Source: an uncultured Lachnospiraceae bacterium
GTDB taxonomy: Bacteria; Bacillota; Clostridia; Lachnospirales; Lachnospiraceae
Reading direction: 5' to 3'
Length of the DNA stretch: 64,000 nucleotides
NCBI GenBank assembly: GCA_910586645.1
Contig: CAJUIS010000005.1
Coordinates: 48,501-112,500, forward strand
Each line of letters opens with the position of its first letter. Within the stretch, counting starts at the first letter, position 1. Shown here in pieces: positions 48,506 through 57,384 of the stretch. Both the position numbers and the translations under genes were made by a program. The notes under the pieces were generated by a model. The model searched no databases. It was not told where the DNA came from and saw only the letters and a list, made by a program, of their open reading frames with translations.

Positions 48506-50584
48506 ATGGCAGAAAAACATGGCAGTTTATCAATCAACAGCGACAATATTTTCCCGGTCATCAAAAAATGGCTCTATTCCGACCACGACATCTTTTACCG
48601 GGAGCTGGTGTCCAACGGATGCGACGCCATTACCAAATTAAAAAAGCTTGATATGATGGGCGAATACGAGCTTCCGGCAGACTACAAGGCCAAAATTGAA
48701 ATCGAAGTGGATCCCGAAGCCAAAACCCTGACCGTTACCGATAACGGCCTTGGCATGACGGCGGACGAAGTGGAAGAATACATCAACCAGATTGCTTTTT
48801 CCGGCGCCAGTGACTTTTTGGAAAAATATAAAGACAAAGCCAATGACGATCAGATTATCGGCCATTTCGGGCTTGGTTTTTACTCTGCATTTATGGTTGC
48901 GGACGAAGTGCATATCGACACTCTTTCCTACCAGGAAGGAGCGTCCGCCGTACACTGGGAATGCGACGGCGGCACAGAATTTTCCATGACAGACGGCGTT
49001 AAAGAAGGCGTCGGCACAAAGATTACGCTTTTCTTAAACGAGGACTGTCTGGAATTTGCCAACGAATACCGTGCAAGGGAAACGCTGGAAAAATACTGCT
49101 CCTTCATGCCGATTCCGATTTTCTTAAAAAAAGCGAATGCCGAAACAGAATATGAAACAATCGATCCGTCTGACAAACGTGATACGGACACGGTTGTAGA
49201 GACGATTATTGAGGAAGCGAAAACCGAAGAGAAAGAAAACGAAAACGGGGAAAAAGAAATCGTTGAAGTGTCCCCAAGAACGGAAAAATTAAAAATTGTA
49301 AAGCGTCCCGTTCCGTTAAACGATACTGCGCCTCTCTGGTCAAAAGCCCCGAAAGACTGCACCGACGAAGAATATAAAGCGTTCTACCGCAAAGTATTCA
49401 TGGATTTTAAAGAGCCGTTGTTCTGGATTCATCTGAATATGGACTATCCGTTCAATTTAAAAGGAATTTTGTATTTCCCGAAAATCAATACAGAATACGA
49501 TTCTATTGAAGGAACGATTAAGCTTTACAACAACCAGGTTTTCGTTGCAGACAATATCAAGGAAGTCATTCCCGAATTTTTAATGCTTTTAAAGGGCGTT
49601 ATCGATTGTCCGGATCTGCCGCTGAACGTGTCCAGAAGCGCACTCCAAAATGACGGATTTGTAAAGAAAATCTCCGATTATATCACGAAAAAAGTGGCGG
49701 ACAAGCTGTCCGGTATGTGCAAAACAGACAAAGAGTCTTACGAAAAATACTGGGACGATATCAGCCCGTTTATCAAATTCGGCTGCTTAAAAGACGAAAA
49801 GTTCTGTGACAAGATGAACGATTACATCCTGTTTAAGGACATCAACGACAAATATTTAACGCTTCCGGAATGGTTAAAGCCGGTTGAAGAAACAGAAGAA
49901 AAGACAGAAGGCGAAGCGGACGCCGACGAAGCGGCGAATGCGGAAAATGACGGCTCTTCTGCAGAAGAGAAAGACAGCCGCAGCATTATTTACTATGTAA
50001 CGGACACAAACCAGCAGGGCCAGTATATCAAAATGTTCAAAGAACAGAATATGAATGCTGTCATTTTAAACCATAACATTGACACTTCCTTCATCTCCCA
50101 GCTCGAACGGCGGAATGAAAAATACAAATTTATGCGCATTGACGCAGATTTGACAGAATCTTTAAAAGAAGAAGGTTCGGAAGAAGAATTAAAAGAAATA
50201 ACCGATACGCTTTCTGAAATCTTCCACAAAGCCTTAAACAATGACAAACTTACCATAAAGGCTGAAAAATTAAAAGATGAAAACATTTCTTCCATCATTA
50301 CGCTTTCCGAAGAAGGCAGGCGGATGCAGGATATGATGCGTATGTATTCAATGGGCGGCATGGGAATGGACGCTTCTATGTTCGGCGCAGACCAGACCCT
50401 TACCTTAAATGCCAACCATGCGCTTGTAAAATACATTTCCGAAAATAAAGACTCCGAATATGTCACCGACTTCTGCGAACAGCTTTATGATTTGGCTATG
50501 CTTTCCAATCAGCCGCTGTCCCCGGATGCCATGACAAAATTCATAGCAAGGAGCAACCGGATTATGATGCTTCTTTCAAAATAA
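48506..50584 (+). CDS. htpG: Molecular chaperone HtpG (Hsp90)
   Basis: A 692-residue Hsp90. The GHKL ATPase domain has YRELVSNGCDAITKLKKL (about 32-49), VTDNGLGMTADEV and GHFGLGFYSAFMVADEV. The middle domain includes LPLNVSRSALQND, with the catalytic arginine. The C-terminal dimerisation domain runs from about 500. A charged acidic stretch (KTEEKENENGEKEIVEV, about 233-249) joins the first two domains, and a second acidic insert is near 465-490. AAAAAGGAG precedes the start. A CIRCE operator stands upstream, so heat induction through HrcA is likely. Confidence 0.97.
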   Translation: MAEKHGSLSINSDNIFPVIKKWLYSDHDIFYRELVSNGCDAITKLKKLDMMGEYELPADYKAKIEIEVDPEAKTLTVTDNGLGMTADEVEEYINQIAFSGASDFLEKYKDKANDDQIIGHFGLGFYSAFMVADEVHIDTLSYQEGASAVHWECDGGTEFSMTDGVKEGVGTKITLFLNEDCLEFANEYRARETLEKYCSFMPIPIFLKKANAETEYETIDPSDKRDTDTVVETIIEEAKTEEKENENGEKEIVEVSPRTEKLKIVKRPVPLNDTAPLWSKAPKDCTDEEYKAFYRKVFMDFKEPLFWIHLNMDYPFNLKGILYFPKINTEYDSIEGTIKLYNNQVFVADNIKEVIPEFLMLLKGVIDCPDLPLNVSRSALQNDGFVKKISDYITKKVADKLSGMCKTDKESYEKYWDDISPFIKFGCLKDEKFCDKMNDYILFKDINDKYLTLPEWLKPVEETEEKTEGEADADEAANAENDGSSAEEKDSRSIIYYVTDTNQQGQYIKMFKEQNMNAVILNHNIDTSFISQLERRNEKYKFMRIDADLTESLKEEGSEEELKEITDTLSEIFHKALNNDKLTIKAEKLKDENISSIITLSEEGRRMQDMMRMYSMGGMGMDASMFGADQTLTLNANHALVKYISENKDSEYVTDFCEQLYDLAMLSNQPLSPDAMTKFIARSNRIMMLLSK

Positions 50585-50602
50585 TCGTCCGGCCAAATGC
50601 AG

Positions 50603-50638
50603 ACAGGATGGGGAAAACTTCCCCATCCTGTTTTTTTC
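50603..50638 (+). terminator. htpG terminator
   Basis: ACAGGATGGGGAA, a 3-base loop, TTCCCCATCCTGT, then TTTTTT. A 13-bp perfect stem, 18 bases after the htpG stop. Confidence 0.92.
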
Positions 50639-50650
50639 CGGGATAAACGC

Positions 50651-51796
50651 CTACTGCTTTACAATGGAAAACTGATCCGAAAGCAAAAGCCAGTTTGCAC
50701 GGAACAGACGCATAATCTGCCAGTACCCGGCTCCGTTTAATCCGTATTCCCGGATCAAATCAAATTTTGCCTGCATACTTCTGACGTCTTCAAACCAGAC
50801 TTCATGCCGGACGCCTTCTTCTTCATAGTGAAAATACGGCGACTGCGATTTTTCGTCAAAGAAAATTTCCGCCCCATGCTGCACCGCAATGGAAACAGCC
50901 TCGACATTCCCTATTGTTTTCGCCTTCGTAACTCCTTTTTCAAAAGGAAGCTTCCAGTCATAGCCGTAATTTGGAATCCCAAGCCTGATTTTTTCCCGGG
51001 GTATTTCCGTAACGGCATAATCCAGCACTTTCCTCACCTGAAAAATCGGCGCCACCGCCATTGGAGGACCATAGGTATAGCCCCATTCATAGGTCATCAG
51101 AAGCACATAATCCGCTGCTGCAGAAAGCCCTCCATAATCCTTTCCTTCATATAAAAGCCCTTTCTGATCCGCCGACTGTTTTGGCGCAAGCGCAACGGAA
51201 GTCTGCCTGCCAATGCCCCGCATCGCATCCGCAACCCTCTGCACAAATGCGGTAAACGCATCCCTGTCTTCTGCCAGAATATATTCAAAATCAATATCCA
51301 CACCGGCATACCCTTTTTCTGTCACCGTATCCAAAAGCTCCGCCGTAAGATCCGCAGACGCCTCTTCGGACTGCACAACCCGGTGAATCAGGTAATTGTT
51401 AAACTGTCCGTCTGCGCCAATCGGCGTCAGCGTTAAAATCGGCAGCGTCCCAAACTCATATGCAGCGTGAATTAAAAACGTATCGTCAAGAGCCGGCGGA
51501 ATCAGGTTTCCCTCCGTTGTAAAACCATAAGAAAACACAGAAAGTTCCGTCAGGTACGGCAGAGTCTGCCGAAGCGTCCATTCATTGATAAACGGATATG
51601 CGTAACCATTTATCCTGACAGGGATCTTCTCCGTCTCCTCTCCTTTTTGCGGAATCAAAAGCGCCTGCCCGATGGCCAAAGGGTACGGATACGCCAGTTG
51701 GTTTGCATAAATAATCTCTTCTGCCAAAACAGAATATTCCACAGCGATTTTGTCCACGGTATCCTGGCTTTTTACGACATAAATCTCCATATACAT
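50651..51796 (-). CDS. LysM plus GH18 hydrolase (SleL/YaaH-type spore protein)
   Basis: A 381-residue protein with one LysM domain (about 5-50: VVKSQDTVDKIAVEYSV, LAIGQALLIPQ) and a glycoside hydrolase 18 domain (about 55-375). The catalytic DxxDxDxE-like motif is in YAGVDIDFEYI (glutamate near residue 175). Members such as SleL/YaaH are spore-coat N-acetylglucosaminidases acting on cortex peptidoglycan during germination. No signal peptide is present, as expected for spore proteins made in the mother cell. It is last in a unit with a PrsA-like gene. Confidence 0.87.
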   Translation of the reverse strand: MYMEIYVVKSQDTVDKIAVEYSVLAEEIIYANQLAYPYPLAIGQALLIPQKGEETEKIPVRINGYAYPFINEWTLRQTLPYLTELSVFSYGFTTEGNLIPPALDDTFLIHAAYEFGTLPILTLTPIGADGQFNNYLIHRVVQSEEASADLTAELLDTVTEKGYAGVDIDFEYILAEDRDAFTAFVQRVADAMRGIGRQTSVALAPKQSADQKGLLYEGKDYGGLSAAADYVLLMTYEWGYTYGPPMAVAPIFQVRKVLDYAVTEIPREKIRLGIPNYGYDWKLPFEKGVTKAKTIGNVEAVSIAVQHGAEIFFDEKSQSPYFHYEEEGVRHEVWFEDVRSMQAKFDLIREYGLNGAGYWQIMRLFRANWLLLSDQFSIVKQ

Positions 51797-51826
51797 AACA
51801 CCCGTTTTTGTTATGATATGCGTTTT

Positions 51827-52810
51827 TTAATGAATTGCATCATCAATAATGTCAAAAAAGCTGTCTGTCGTAATCGTTCCATCGGTAACAAGCGTAATAT
51901 CCGCCCAGACACTTTCATTCAGTTGAGAAGACAGTCCCCGGACAAATTCTTCATATACGTCGTCAAACGCCTCTTTTTCCCTTGCCGCCACAATGTTCGC
52001 CTTATTCGCATCCGTCAGTTCTTCATTGAATTTATTCACGCATTTGATAAAGTAAAATCCGTCCTCCACAGCAATACAGGGAGAAATTTCCCCGTTATCC
52101 AGCTCAAACGCCGCAGCTTCCACTTCCTGCGGCAGCTCTCCCCTGCCAAACGTAATTTCTATGGCCGGCTTCTGGTTAAAATTACTCGCGACAGCCGCAA
52201 AATCTTCCTGCCCGGAAAGCTTCTCCGCCACTGTATCCGCGTCTTTTTTCTCTTTGACGTAAATCTGCGCAGCTTCCATAATCCTTGCCTCATCGTCGCT
52301 GACTTCTTCGTCCACGCCCATCGTCAAAGACCTGTACACCTTGTCGGCAAGCGCGTAATCCTCATACATGGAAACAATATCCGCTTCCGACGCGTCTGTA
52401 TAGGAAAGCTCCGCTTCATTCAAAGACTGATAATATTTCTTTGCAGCATCTTTAATGTTCTGCCGTTCTTCCTTTGTCAGGGAAATCTTCTGTTCCTTTG
52501 CAAGCTGATCCATACATACGATTTTTGTCATTTCAGAAAGCGCAATATCCTTGACATACTTTTCCAGCTCCTGTTTTCGAAAACTCTGTTCCCATAAATC
52601 AATTCCATAGCTCTTTCCATAGATGTTCTGATAATTGGAAAGATACATCTTTGCTTCTGTAAGACGGCAGGTATCGTCCCCAATCCGAAATACATCCCGA
52701 TCGGAAAGCCCGCCTGTAAAAACAATCTTTCTTCCGCCAATGCTGCAGCCGCAAAGCAAAACAGACAACACAGCCGCCCCTGCAAATAATTTCCTTTTGT
52801 CCCTTATCAT
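51827..52810 (-). CDS. PrsA/SurA-type foldase lipoprotein
   Basis: A 327-residue exported protein with a lipobox signal (AVLSVLLCGCSIGG, Cys22), a helical SurA_N-like part (about 55-190) and a parvulin-type peptidyl-prolyl isomerase domain (about 195-285, with FAAVASNFNQKPA and FELDNGEISPCIAVEDGFYFIKC). Such proteins help secreted proteins fold outside the membrane. It lies 30 bases before the spore hydrolase and 16 bases after the small acidic gene. Confidence 0.85.
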   Translation of the reverse strand: MIRDKRKLFAGAAVLSVLLCGCSIGGRKIVFTGGLSDRDVFRIGDDTCRLTEAKMYLSNYQNIYGKSYGIDLWEQSFRKQELEKYVKDIALSEMTKIVCMDQLAKEQKISLTKEERQNIKDAAKKYYQSLNEAELSYTDASEADIVSMYEDYALADKVYRSLTMGVDEEVSDDEARIMEAAQIYVKEKKDADTVAEKLSGQEDFAAVASNFNQKPAIEITFGRGELPQEVEAAAFELDNGEISPCIAVEDGFYFIKCVNKFNEELTDANKANIVAAREKEAFDDVYEEFVRGLSSQLNESVWADITLVTDGTITTDSFFDIIDDAIH

Positions 52811-52826
52811 GTGTGCTCCAATTTTC

Positions 52827-53090
52827 CTATCCTTCTACAATCAGATATCTGCCGTCCGCCAGTGTAAATACTTCGCTGGCCTCTTCAATCTCCTGATCAT
52901 CCATTTCAGAAATATCCATGCCGGATTCCTCAAAATACTCTTTCACTTCTTCCAAACCCTGGCACACCACCGCCATGCAGTCTTCTAAAAATGCCTCCGC
53001 CTCTTCCAGATTGGAAACCACTTCTTCCCGGAATAACTGCGACTGGTTCCTCAAAAAAACTTCTACACATTCATCATCATACGTTCCCAT
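52827..53090 (-). CDS. Small acidic protein of unknown function
   Basis: An 87-residue, strongly acidic, largely helical protein (EVVSNLEEAEAFLEDCMAVV, then EVFTLADGRYLIVEG at the end). I do not recognise the family with confidence, although similar short proteins occur in Lachnospiraceae. AGGAGG stands seven bases upstream of the ATG at 53090. It is first in a unit with prsA-like and spore hydrolase genes. Confidence 0.75.
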   Translation of the reverse strand: MGTYDDECVEVFLRNQSQLFREEVVSNLEEAEAFLEDCMAVVCQGLEEVKEYFEESGMDISEMDDQEIEEASEVFTLADGRYLIVEG

Positions 53091-53129
53091 AAAACTCCTC
53101 CTGATTTGTCAAGTAAATTTCACTTTACC

Positions 53130-53158
53130 AGTATATTACGATTTGTGGGAAATGGCAA
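53130..53158 (-). promoter_or_regulatory. Promoter after maf for the small acidic gene
   Basis: TTGCCA (53158-53153), 17 bases, TATACT (53135-53130) on the minus strand, starting 8 bases after the maf stop and 40 bases before the next start codon. Confidence 0.78.
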
Positions 53159-53165
53159 GAACACT

Positions 53166-53759
53166 TTACGCCATATGGCAGTCAATTCCAAATTCTTTCA
53201 ATTCCTGATAAATCCTTGCCAGAGGAAGCCCGACTACGTTATTATAGTCTCCGCAGATTTTTTTTATAAATACGGCGCACGCTCCCTGTATCCCATAGCC
53301 TCCCGCCTTGTCAAACGGCTCCTTTGTCGCGATATACCGCCGCAGTTCCGTTTCACTCACCGGATACATCGTCACTTCCGTCTCTTCATAGAAACTATGC
53401 TCTTTTCTCTGGCCTTTGTCAGAAAAAATCAGCGTCACTCCGGTATAGACCTTATGACTCTTTCCCTGCAGCATGGAAAGCATCCGGTATGCATCCTCTT
53501 CGTCTTTTGGCTTTCCCAGTATTTCACCTGAAAAAGCCACCGTCGTATCCGCTCCGATAATCACTTCCGGTTCTCCTCCGCCATCCCTTTTTCCTGCAAT
53601 CTCCTCCGCTTTCTGCCTGGACAGATCCATAACGGCTTCTTCCGGCTTTGTAAACCGGATCGTCTCTTCCCCACATGCAGGAATCACCTCAAACTGCACT
53701 CCCATTTTCTGTAATAACTCTCTTCTCCGCGGTGATGCGGAAGCCAGTATATAATTCAT
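53166..53759 (-). CDS. maf: Maf-family nucleoside triphosphate pyrophosphatase
   Basis: A 197-residue protein with the family start MNYILASASPRRRELLQKMG, then VIIGADTTVAFSGEILGKPKDEEDAYRMLSML-type central motif and the later CGDYNNVVGLPLARIYQEL. Maf enzymes hydrolyse dTTP, UTP or modified nucleotides and have been linked to septum formation. The ATG at 53759 has AGGAGG four bases upstream; the frame is open to 53792, overlapping addA. It is the last gene of the ackA-addAB run. Confidence 0.93.
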   Translation of the reverse strand: MNYILASASPRRRELLQKMGVQFEVIPACGEETIRFTKPEEAVMDLSRQKAEEIAGKRDGGGEPEVIIGADTTVAFSGEILGKPKDEEDAYRMLSMLQGKSHKVYTGVTLIFSDKGQRKEHSFYEETEVTMYPVSETELRRYIATKEPFDKAGGYGIQGACAVFIKKICGDYNNVVGLPLARIYQELKEFGIDCHMA

Positions 53760-53781
53760 GGCTCCTCCTTTTCTATGCAAA

Positions 53782-56700
53782 TCAAACTTCAATTGTCCTG
53801 TTGAGAGAAAATGAATAAATCAGCCTCTCTTTTACCCTTTTTCCAAGATTTTTGGTCACGGCCTCCTGATAAAGCTCTAACTGCCCTTTGTAACGCTTTT
53901 TCAGCTCTTCCTCACTTTTCACCGCGTCTGTTTTATAGTCAACCAGCACGATTTCTCCGTCTTCAATAAAAAAAACGTCAATAATCCCCTGAATCAAAAC
54001 CATCGTGCCGCTTCCCAGACCGTCAATTTCGTCTGCAGGCTTTCCCATGACAAACGGCCGTTCCAGATACAGCTTACTTTGTTCCGCCGCTTTCTTCATC
54101 CTTCCGGCAAGATCAGACCTGTAAAAACGCACCAGTTTTTCCTCCTGCAGAAACGGCAGCGTCTTACGATCCAGTCTGCCTTCATTTGCCAAGCGTTCAA
54201 TCCATAACGGAAGCTCCTGTTCCAAATCTTTGCTGCCCGCCAGAATTTCAACCGGAAGACGTTCCAGAGCACAGTGCATAGCGCCTCCCCTGATCGCCCC
54301 TTTGTTTTCTCCGGTTTCTCCTCCGGCAAACTTTGGCACATAGGGAATGATTTCCTCCGGAGGAAAAATATTTTCAGAAAACTCCTGTTCTTCAAAAACA
54401 GCTTCCGCCGGCCTGTGCTTTAACTCCGATACCGAATACTTCGTTTTCCGGTTCGTCTCCTCCATATACGGATAACAGTAAGACATCTGCTCTTCCACAT
54501 AAGCGTCCGCTTCTTCATCTGCGCAGGAAAAATGATGCAGCAGTTCCAAAGCCCCTTCCGCTTCCTCCGCCTGGCTTTCCGCCTCTTCTTCCAGCAAATC
54601 CCCTATGTCCCAGACCTGTATCAGGTTTTCGTCCCCCGCGGCAATTGCCGCGGGAAGAAGCCAGTCAAAAAAAGAATTCGCACCGGCCCGCTGCAAAAAA
54701 GAAAGTTCTTTCCTGCGCCCTCTTTTTTCAAGCTTTTCGATTTTCTCCCGTACGTCTTTGCATACGCCTGTAATGACAAGCTTTTCCTTTGCACGGGTCA
54801 GCGCGACATAGAGCACGCGAATCTCCTCTCCCTGGCTTTCAAGCTCCGCCTGCTTTGCCGCCGCTTTTTTATAAAGCGTGGCCCCGCGCACTCTTTTTAC
54901 CGGATCCACATAATCAAAAGCCGCGCCAAACCGCGGATGTATAACCATCCGGCATCTTGCGTCCATCCGGTTAAAAGTTTTTGAAGTTCCGCACAAAAAT
55001 ACAACCGGAAATTCCAGGCCCTTGCTCTTGTGAATCGTCATAATCCTTACCGCATTGGCGTTTTCACTGACGACATCGGCCTCCCCATAGTCCACTTCAT
55101 ATTTCTGCAGTTTGTCAATATACCGGATAAAATGAAACAACCCTCTGTAACTCGTCTTTTCATAGGCCGCCGCTTTTTCTAAAAGCATTTCTATATTGGC
55201 CCGCCTGCGCTCTCCTCCCGGCATAGCCGCGGCCAGGCGCGCATATCCGGTATCCTCCAGAATCCGGAAAAGAAGCGCGTGAACCGAAAGCTCCGCCGCC
55301 AAATCCCGAAACTTTGAAAGCGTCTCCAAAAAAGCCTTCAGCTTTTTGCCAAGCTCGCTGGAAAGCGCATCCCACGCCGGCTCTAACACGCACCTGTGAA
55401 ACGGTTTCTTCTTCTCCGCCGTTCTCAAAATGGAAAGCTCCTCGTCTGAAAACCCAAATAAAACAGAACGCAGCACGGCGGCCAGCGGAATATCCTGCCT
55501 GGGATTGTCAAGAATCCGAAGCAGGGAAAGAACCGTCTGAATCTCCGGCGTCTGAAAGTACCCCGTTTTGGAAGACGCATGTACCGGAATTTTTTTCTGT
55601 TCCAGCGTTTCCTGAAACACATCCGCATACTTTGTAAAACTGCGCAGCAAAATAACAATATCCGAATATCTGACTTCCCTTAGCCTCCCTGTTTTTTTAT
55701 CCGTCACTTTCTGCTCCCGCATCATCCTCCGGATTCTTGCCGCCACAAGTTCCGCTTCCAGAGAGACCGGATCCGTAAGAAGCGCATCCGCATTCATTTC
55801 ATCCTTACTGTCCGCCACAAGAAATTCCGGCTGCATACCCCTGCACTCTTCATAATCCGCTCCCGGATAAAGCGCCGATACGTCGTCATATTCGACATTT
55901 CCCAGATCTTTTTTCATAATCCGGTAAAAAATATGATTGGAAAACGCAAGCGTTTCTTTCCTGCTTCTGAAATTTTTCCGCAGTTCAATTTTCCGGAACA
56001 AACTCCCGTCCTCTTCCTGACCGGCCGTCTTGTACGTCTCATATTTTTCCATAAAAAGTTCCGGGCTTGCCAAGCGGAAACGGTAAATGCTCTGCTTTAC
56101 GTCTCCTACCATAAAACGGTTGCAGATCCCTTCCTCTTCTCTGGAAACCGCGCACATCAGGCTCTCCTGTACCTGATTGCTGTCCTGATACTCGTCAATC
56201 ATTACTTCTTCATACGTCTTCCTCAGCAAAACAGCCGTTTCCGTCGGCTCTTTCGTCGTTTCATCCCGCAGAATCTTCAATGCAAAATGCTCCAAATCGT
56301 TAAAATCCAAAATGTTTTTTTCCCGCTTCTTTGCATCATACGCATCCGTAAATTCTCCTGTAAGGCGAATCATCTCCTTTGCCGCAGGAGCCATTTCAAG
56401 CAGGCGCTTCAGCATTTCCTCTTCTTTTGCAAAAAAGAAGCTCTCTTTTAATTTTTTTACTGTTTTTTTTATTTCCTCCCTCTGTTCTTTGAAGCGCTCC
56501 AGCTTCTCTTCGCTTCCCTGATACCCCCTTTTTGATTTCAGACGTTCAAAGCCGGCCGCAAAAACCAGCTCCGACAAACTGCTGTAGTCTTTTGCTTCCG
56601 ACAGCTTTAAAATCACAGAAACGTCTTTTTCCGCCGTCTCATATAAATAGGCCGGCCCGTCGTCTTCTTCACAAAGCCGCGCATTTTCTTTCGCCATCAT

Positions 56701-57384
56701 CAAAAGATTTTCAAACACATATGCAAAGTATTCCATCAAAGACCCCATCCAGGGTTTTTCCATCAGCTCTGAAAAGTCTGAAAAATTATAATTTCCCGCA
56801 GCTTCCAAAAGCCATTCTTTTGGCCAGGGACGGCTCATGGAAAAATGATAGAGACGAAATATCATCTCTTTTAATCCATCGTCATTTTTTGCTCCTGAAA
56901 AACATTCCACGCACTGCAGAAACGCTTCATCCGCCGCCTCATAATTTCTGTTCAGCACCTCTTCCATCACGTCTTCCTGCAGAAGGTTTAACTCCCCCGT
57001 TTCCGCAATCCGAAAATTCGGTTCCAGATCAATCAGATGAAAATAATTGCGGAGCAGATTCAGGCAAAAACTGTGAATCGTTGTAATCTGCGCATGGTGC
57101 ACCAACGCCGCCTGACGGATCAAATGCCCGTCTGACGGATTTTTTTCAAGTTCCGTCTCAATCGCCCTTCCAATGCGATCGCGCATTTCCGCGGCCGCCG
57201 CGGACGTAAACGTTACAACCAAAAGCCGGTCAATGTCCGCAGGATTTTCCTGATCCAATATTCTTCCTATGATACGCTCCACCAAAACAGCCGTTTTTCC
57301 GGAACCTGCTGCTGCAGAAACAAGCAGATTTTTTCCGCGAAGCTCAATGACCTGCCTTTGTTCTTCTGTCCAGTTCACACTCAT
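53782..57384 (-). CDS. addA: ATP-dependent helicase/nuclease subunit A (AddA)
   Basis: A 1200-residue UvrD-type helicase with a C-terminal RecB-like nuclease. Walker A is NLLVSAAAGSGKTAVLVERI (about 19-33 for the core), motif II is VMIDEYQDSNQVQ (about 395), motif VI is VLYVALTRAKEKLVI (about 855). The nuclease motif ILVDYKTD-like IVLVDYKTDAVK lies near residue 1150. With AddB it processes double-strand breaks for recombination at Chi sites. It overlaps the addB stop by four bases (ATGA). Confidence 0.97.
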   Translation of the reverse strand: MSVNWTEEQRQVIELRGKNLLVSAAAGSGKTAVLVERIIGRILDQENPADIDRLLVVTFTSAAAAEMRDRIGRAIETELEKNPSDGHLIRQAALVHHAQITTIHSFCLNLLRNYFHLIDLEPNFRIAETGELNLLQEDVMEEVLNRNYEAADEAFLQCVECFSGAKNDDGLKEMIFRLYHFSMSRPWPKEWLLEAAGNYNFSDFSELMEKPWMGSLMEYFAYVFENLLMMAKENARLCEEDDGPAYLYETAEKDVSVILKLSEAKDYSSLSELVFAAGFERLKSKRGYQGSEEKLERFKEQREEIKKTVKKLKESFFFAKEEEMLKRLLEMAPAAKEMIRLTGEFTDAYDAKKREKNILDFNDLEHFALKILRDETTKEPTETAVLLRKTYEEVMIDEYQDSNQVQESLMCAVSREEEGICNRFMVGDVKQSIYRFRLASPELFMEKYETYKTAGQEEDGSLFRKIELRKNFRSRKETLAFSNHIFYRIMKKDLGNVEYDDVSALYPGADYEECRGMQPEFLVADSKDEMNADALLTDPVSLEAELVAARIRRMMREQKVTDKKTGRLREVRYSDIVILLRSFTKYADVFQETLEQKKIPVHASSKTGYFQTPEIQTVLSLLRILDNPRQDIPLAAVLRSVLFGFSDEELSILRTAEKKKPFHRCVLEPAWDALSSELGKKLKAFLETLSKFRDLAAELSVHALLFRILEDTGYARLAAAMPGGERRRANIEMLLEKAAAYEKTSYRGLFHFIRYIDKLQKYEVDYGEADVVSENANAVRIMTIHKSKGLEFPVVFLCGTSKTFNRMDARCRMVIHPRFGAAFDYVDPVKRVRGATLYKKAAAKQAELESQGEEIRVLYVALTRAKEKLVITGVCKDVREKIEKLEKRGRRKELSFLQRAGANSFFDWLLPAAIAAGDENLIQVWDIGDLLEEEAESQAEEAEGALELLHHFSCADEEADAYVEEQMSYCYPYMEETNRKTKYSVSELKHRPAEAVFEEQEFSENIFPPEEIIPYVPKFAGGETGENKGAIRGGAMHCALERLPVEILAGSKDLEQELPLWIERLANEGRLDRKTLPFLQEEKLVRFYRSDLAGRMKKAAEQSKLYLERPFVMGKPADEIDGLGSGTMVLIQGIIDVFFIEDGEIVLVDYKTDAVKSEEELKKRYKGQLELYQEAVTKNLGKRVKERLIYSFSLNRTIEV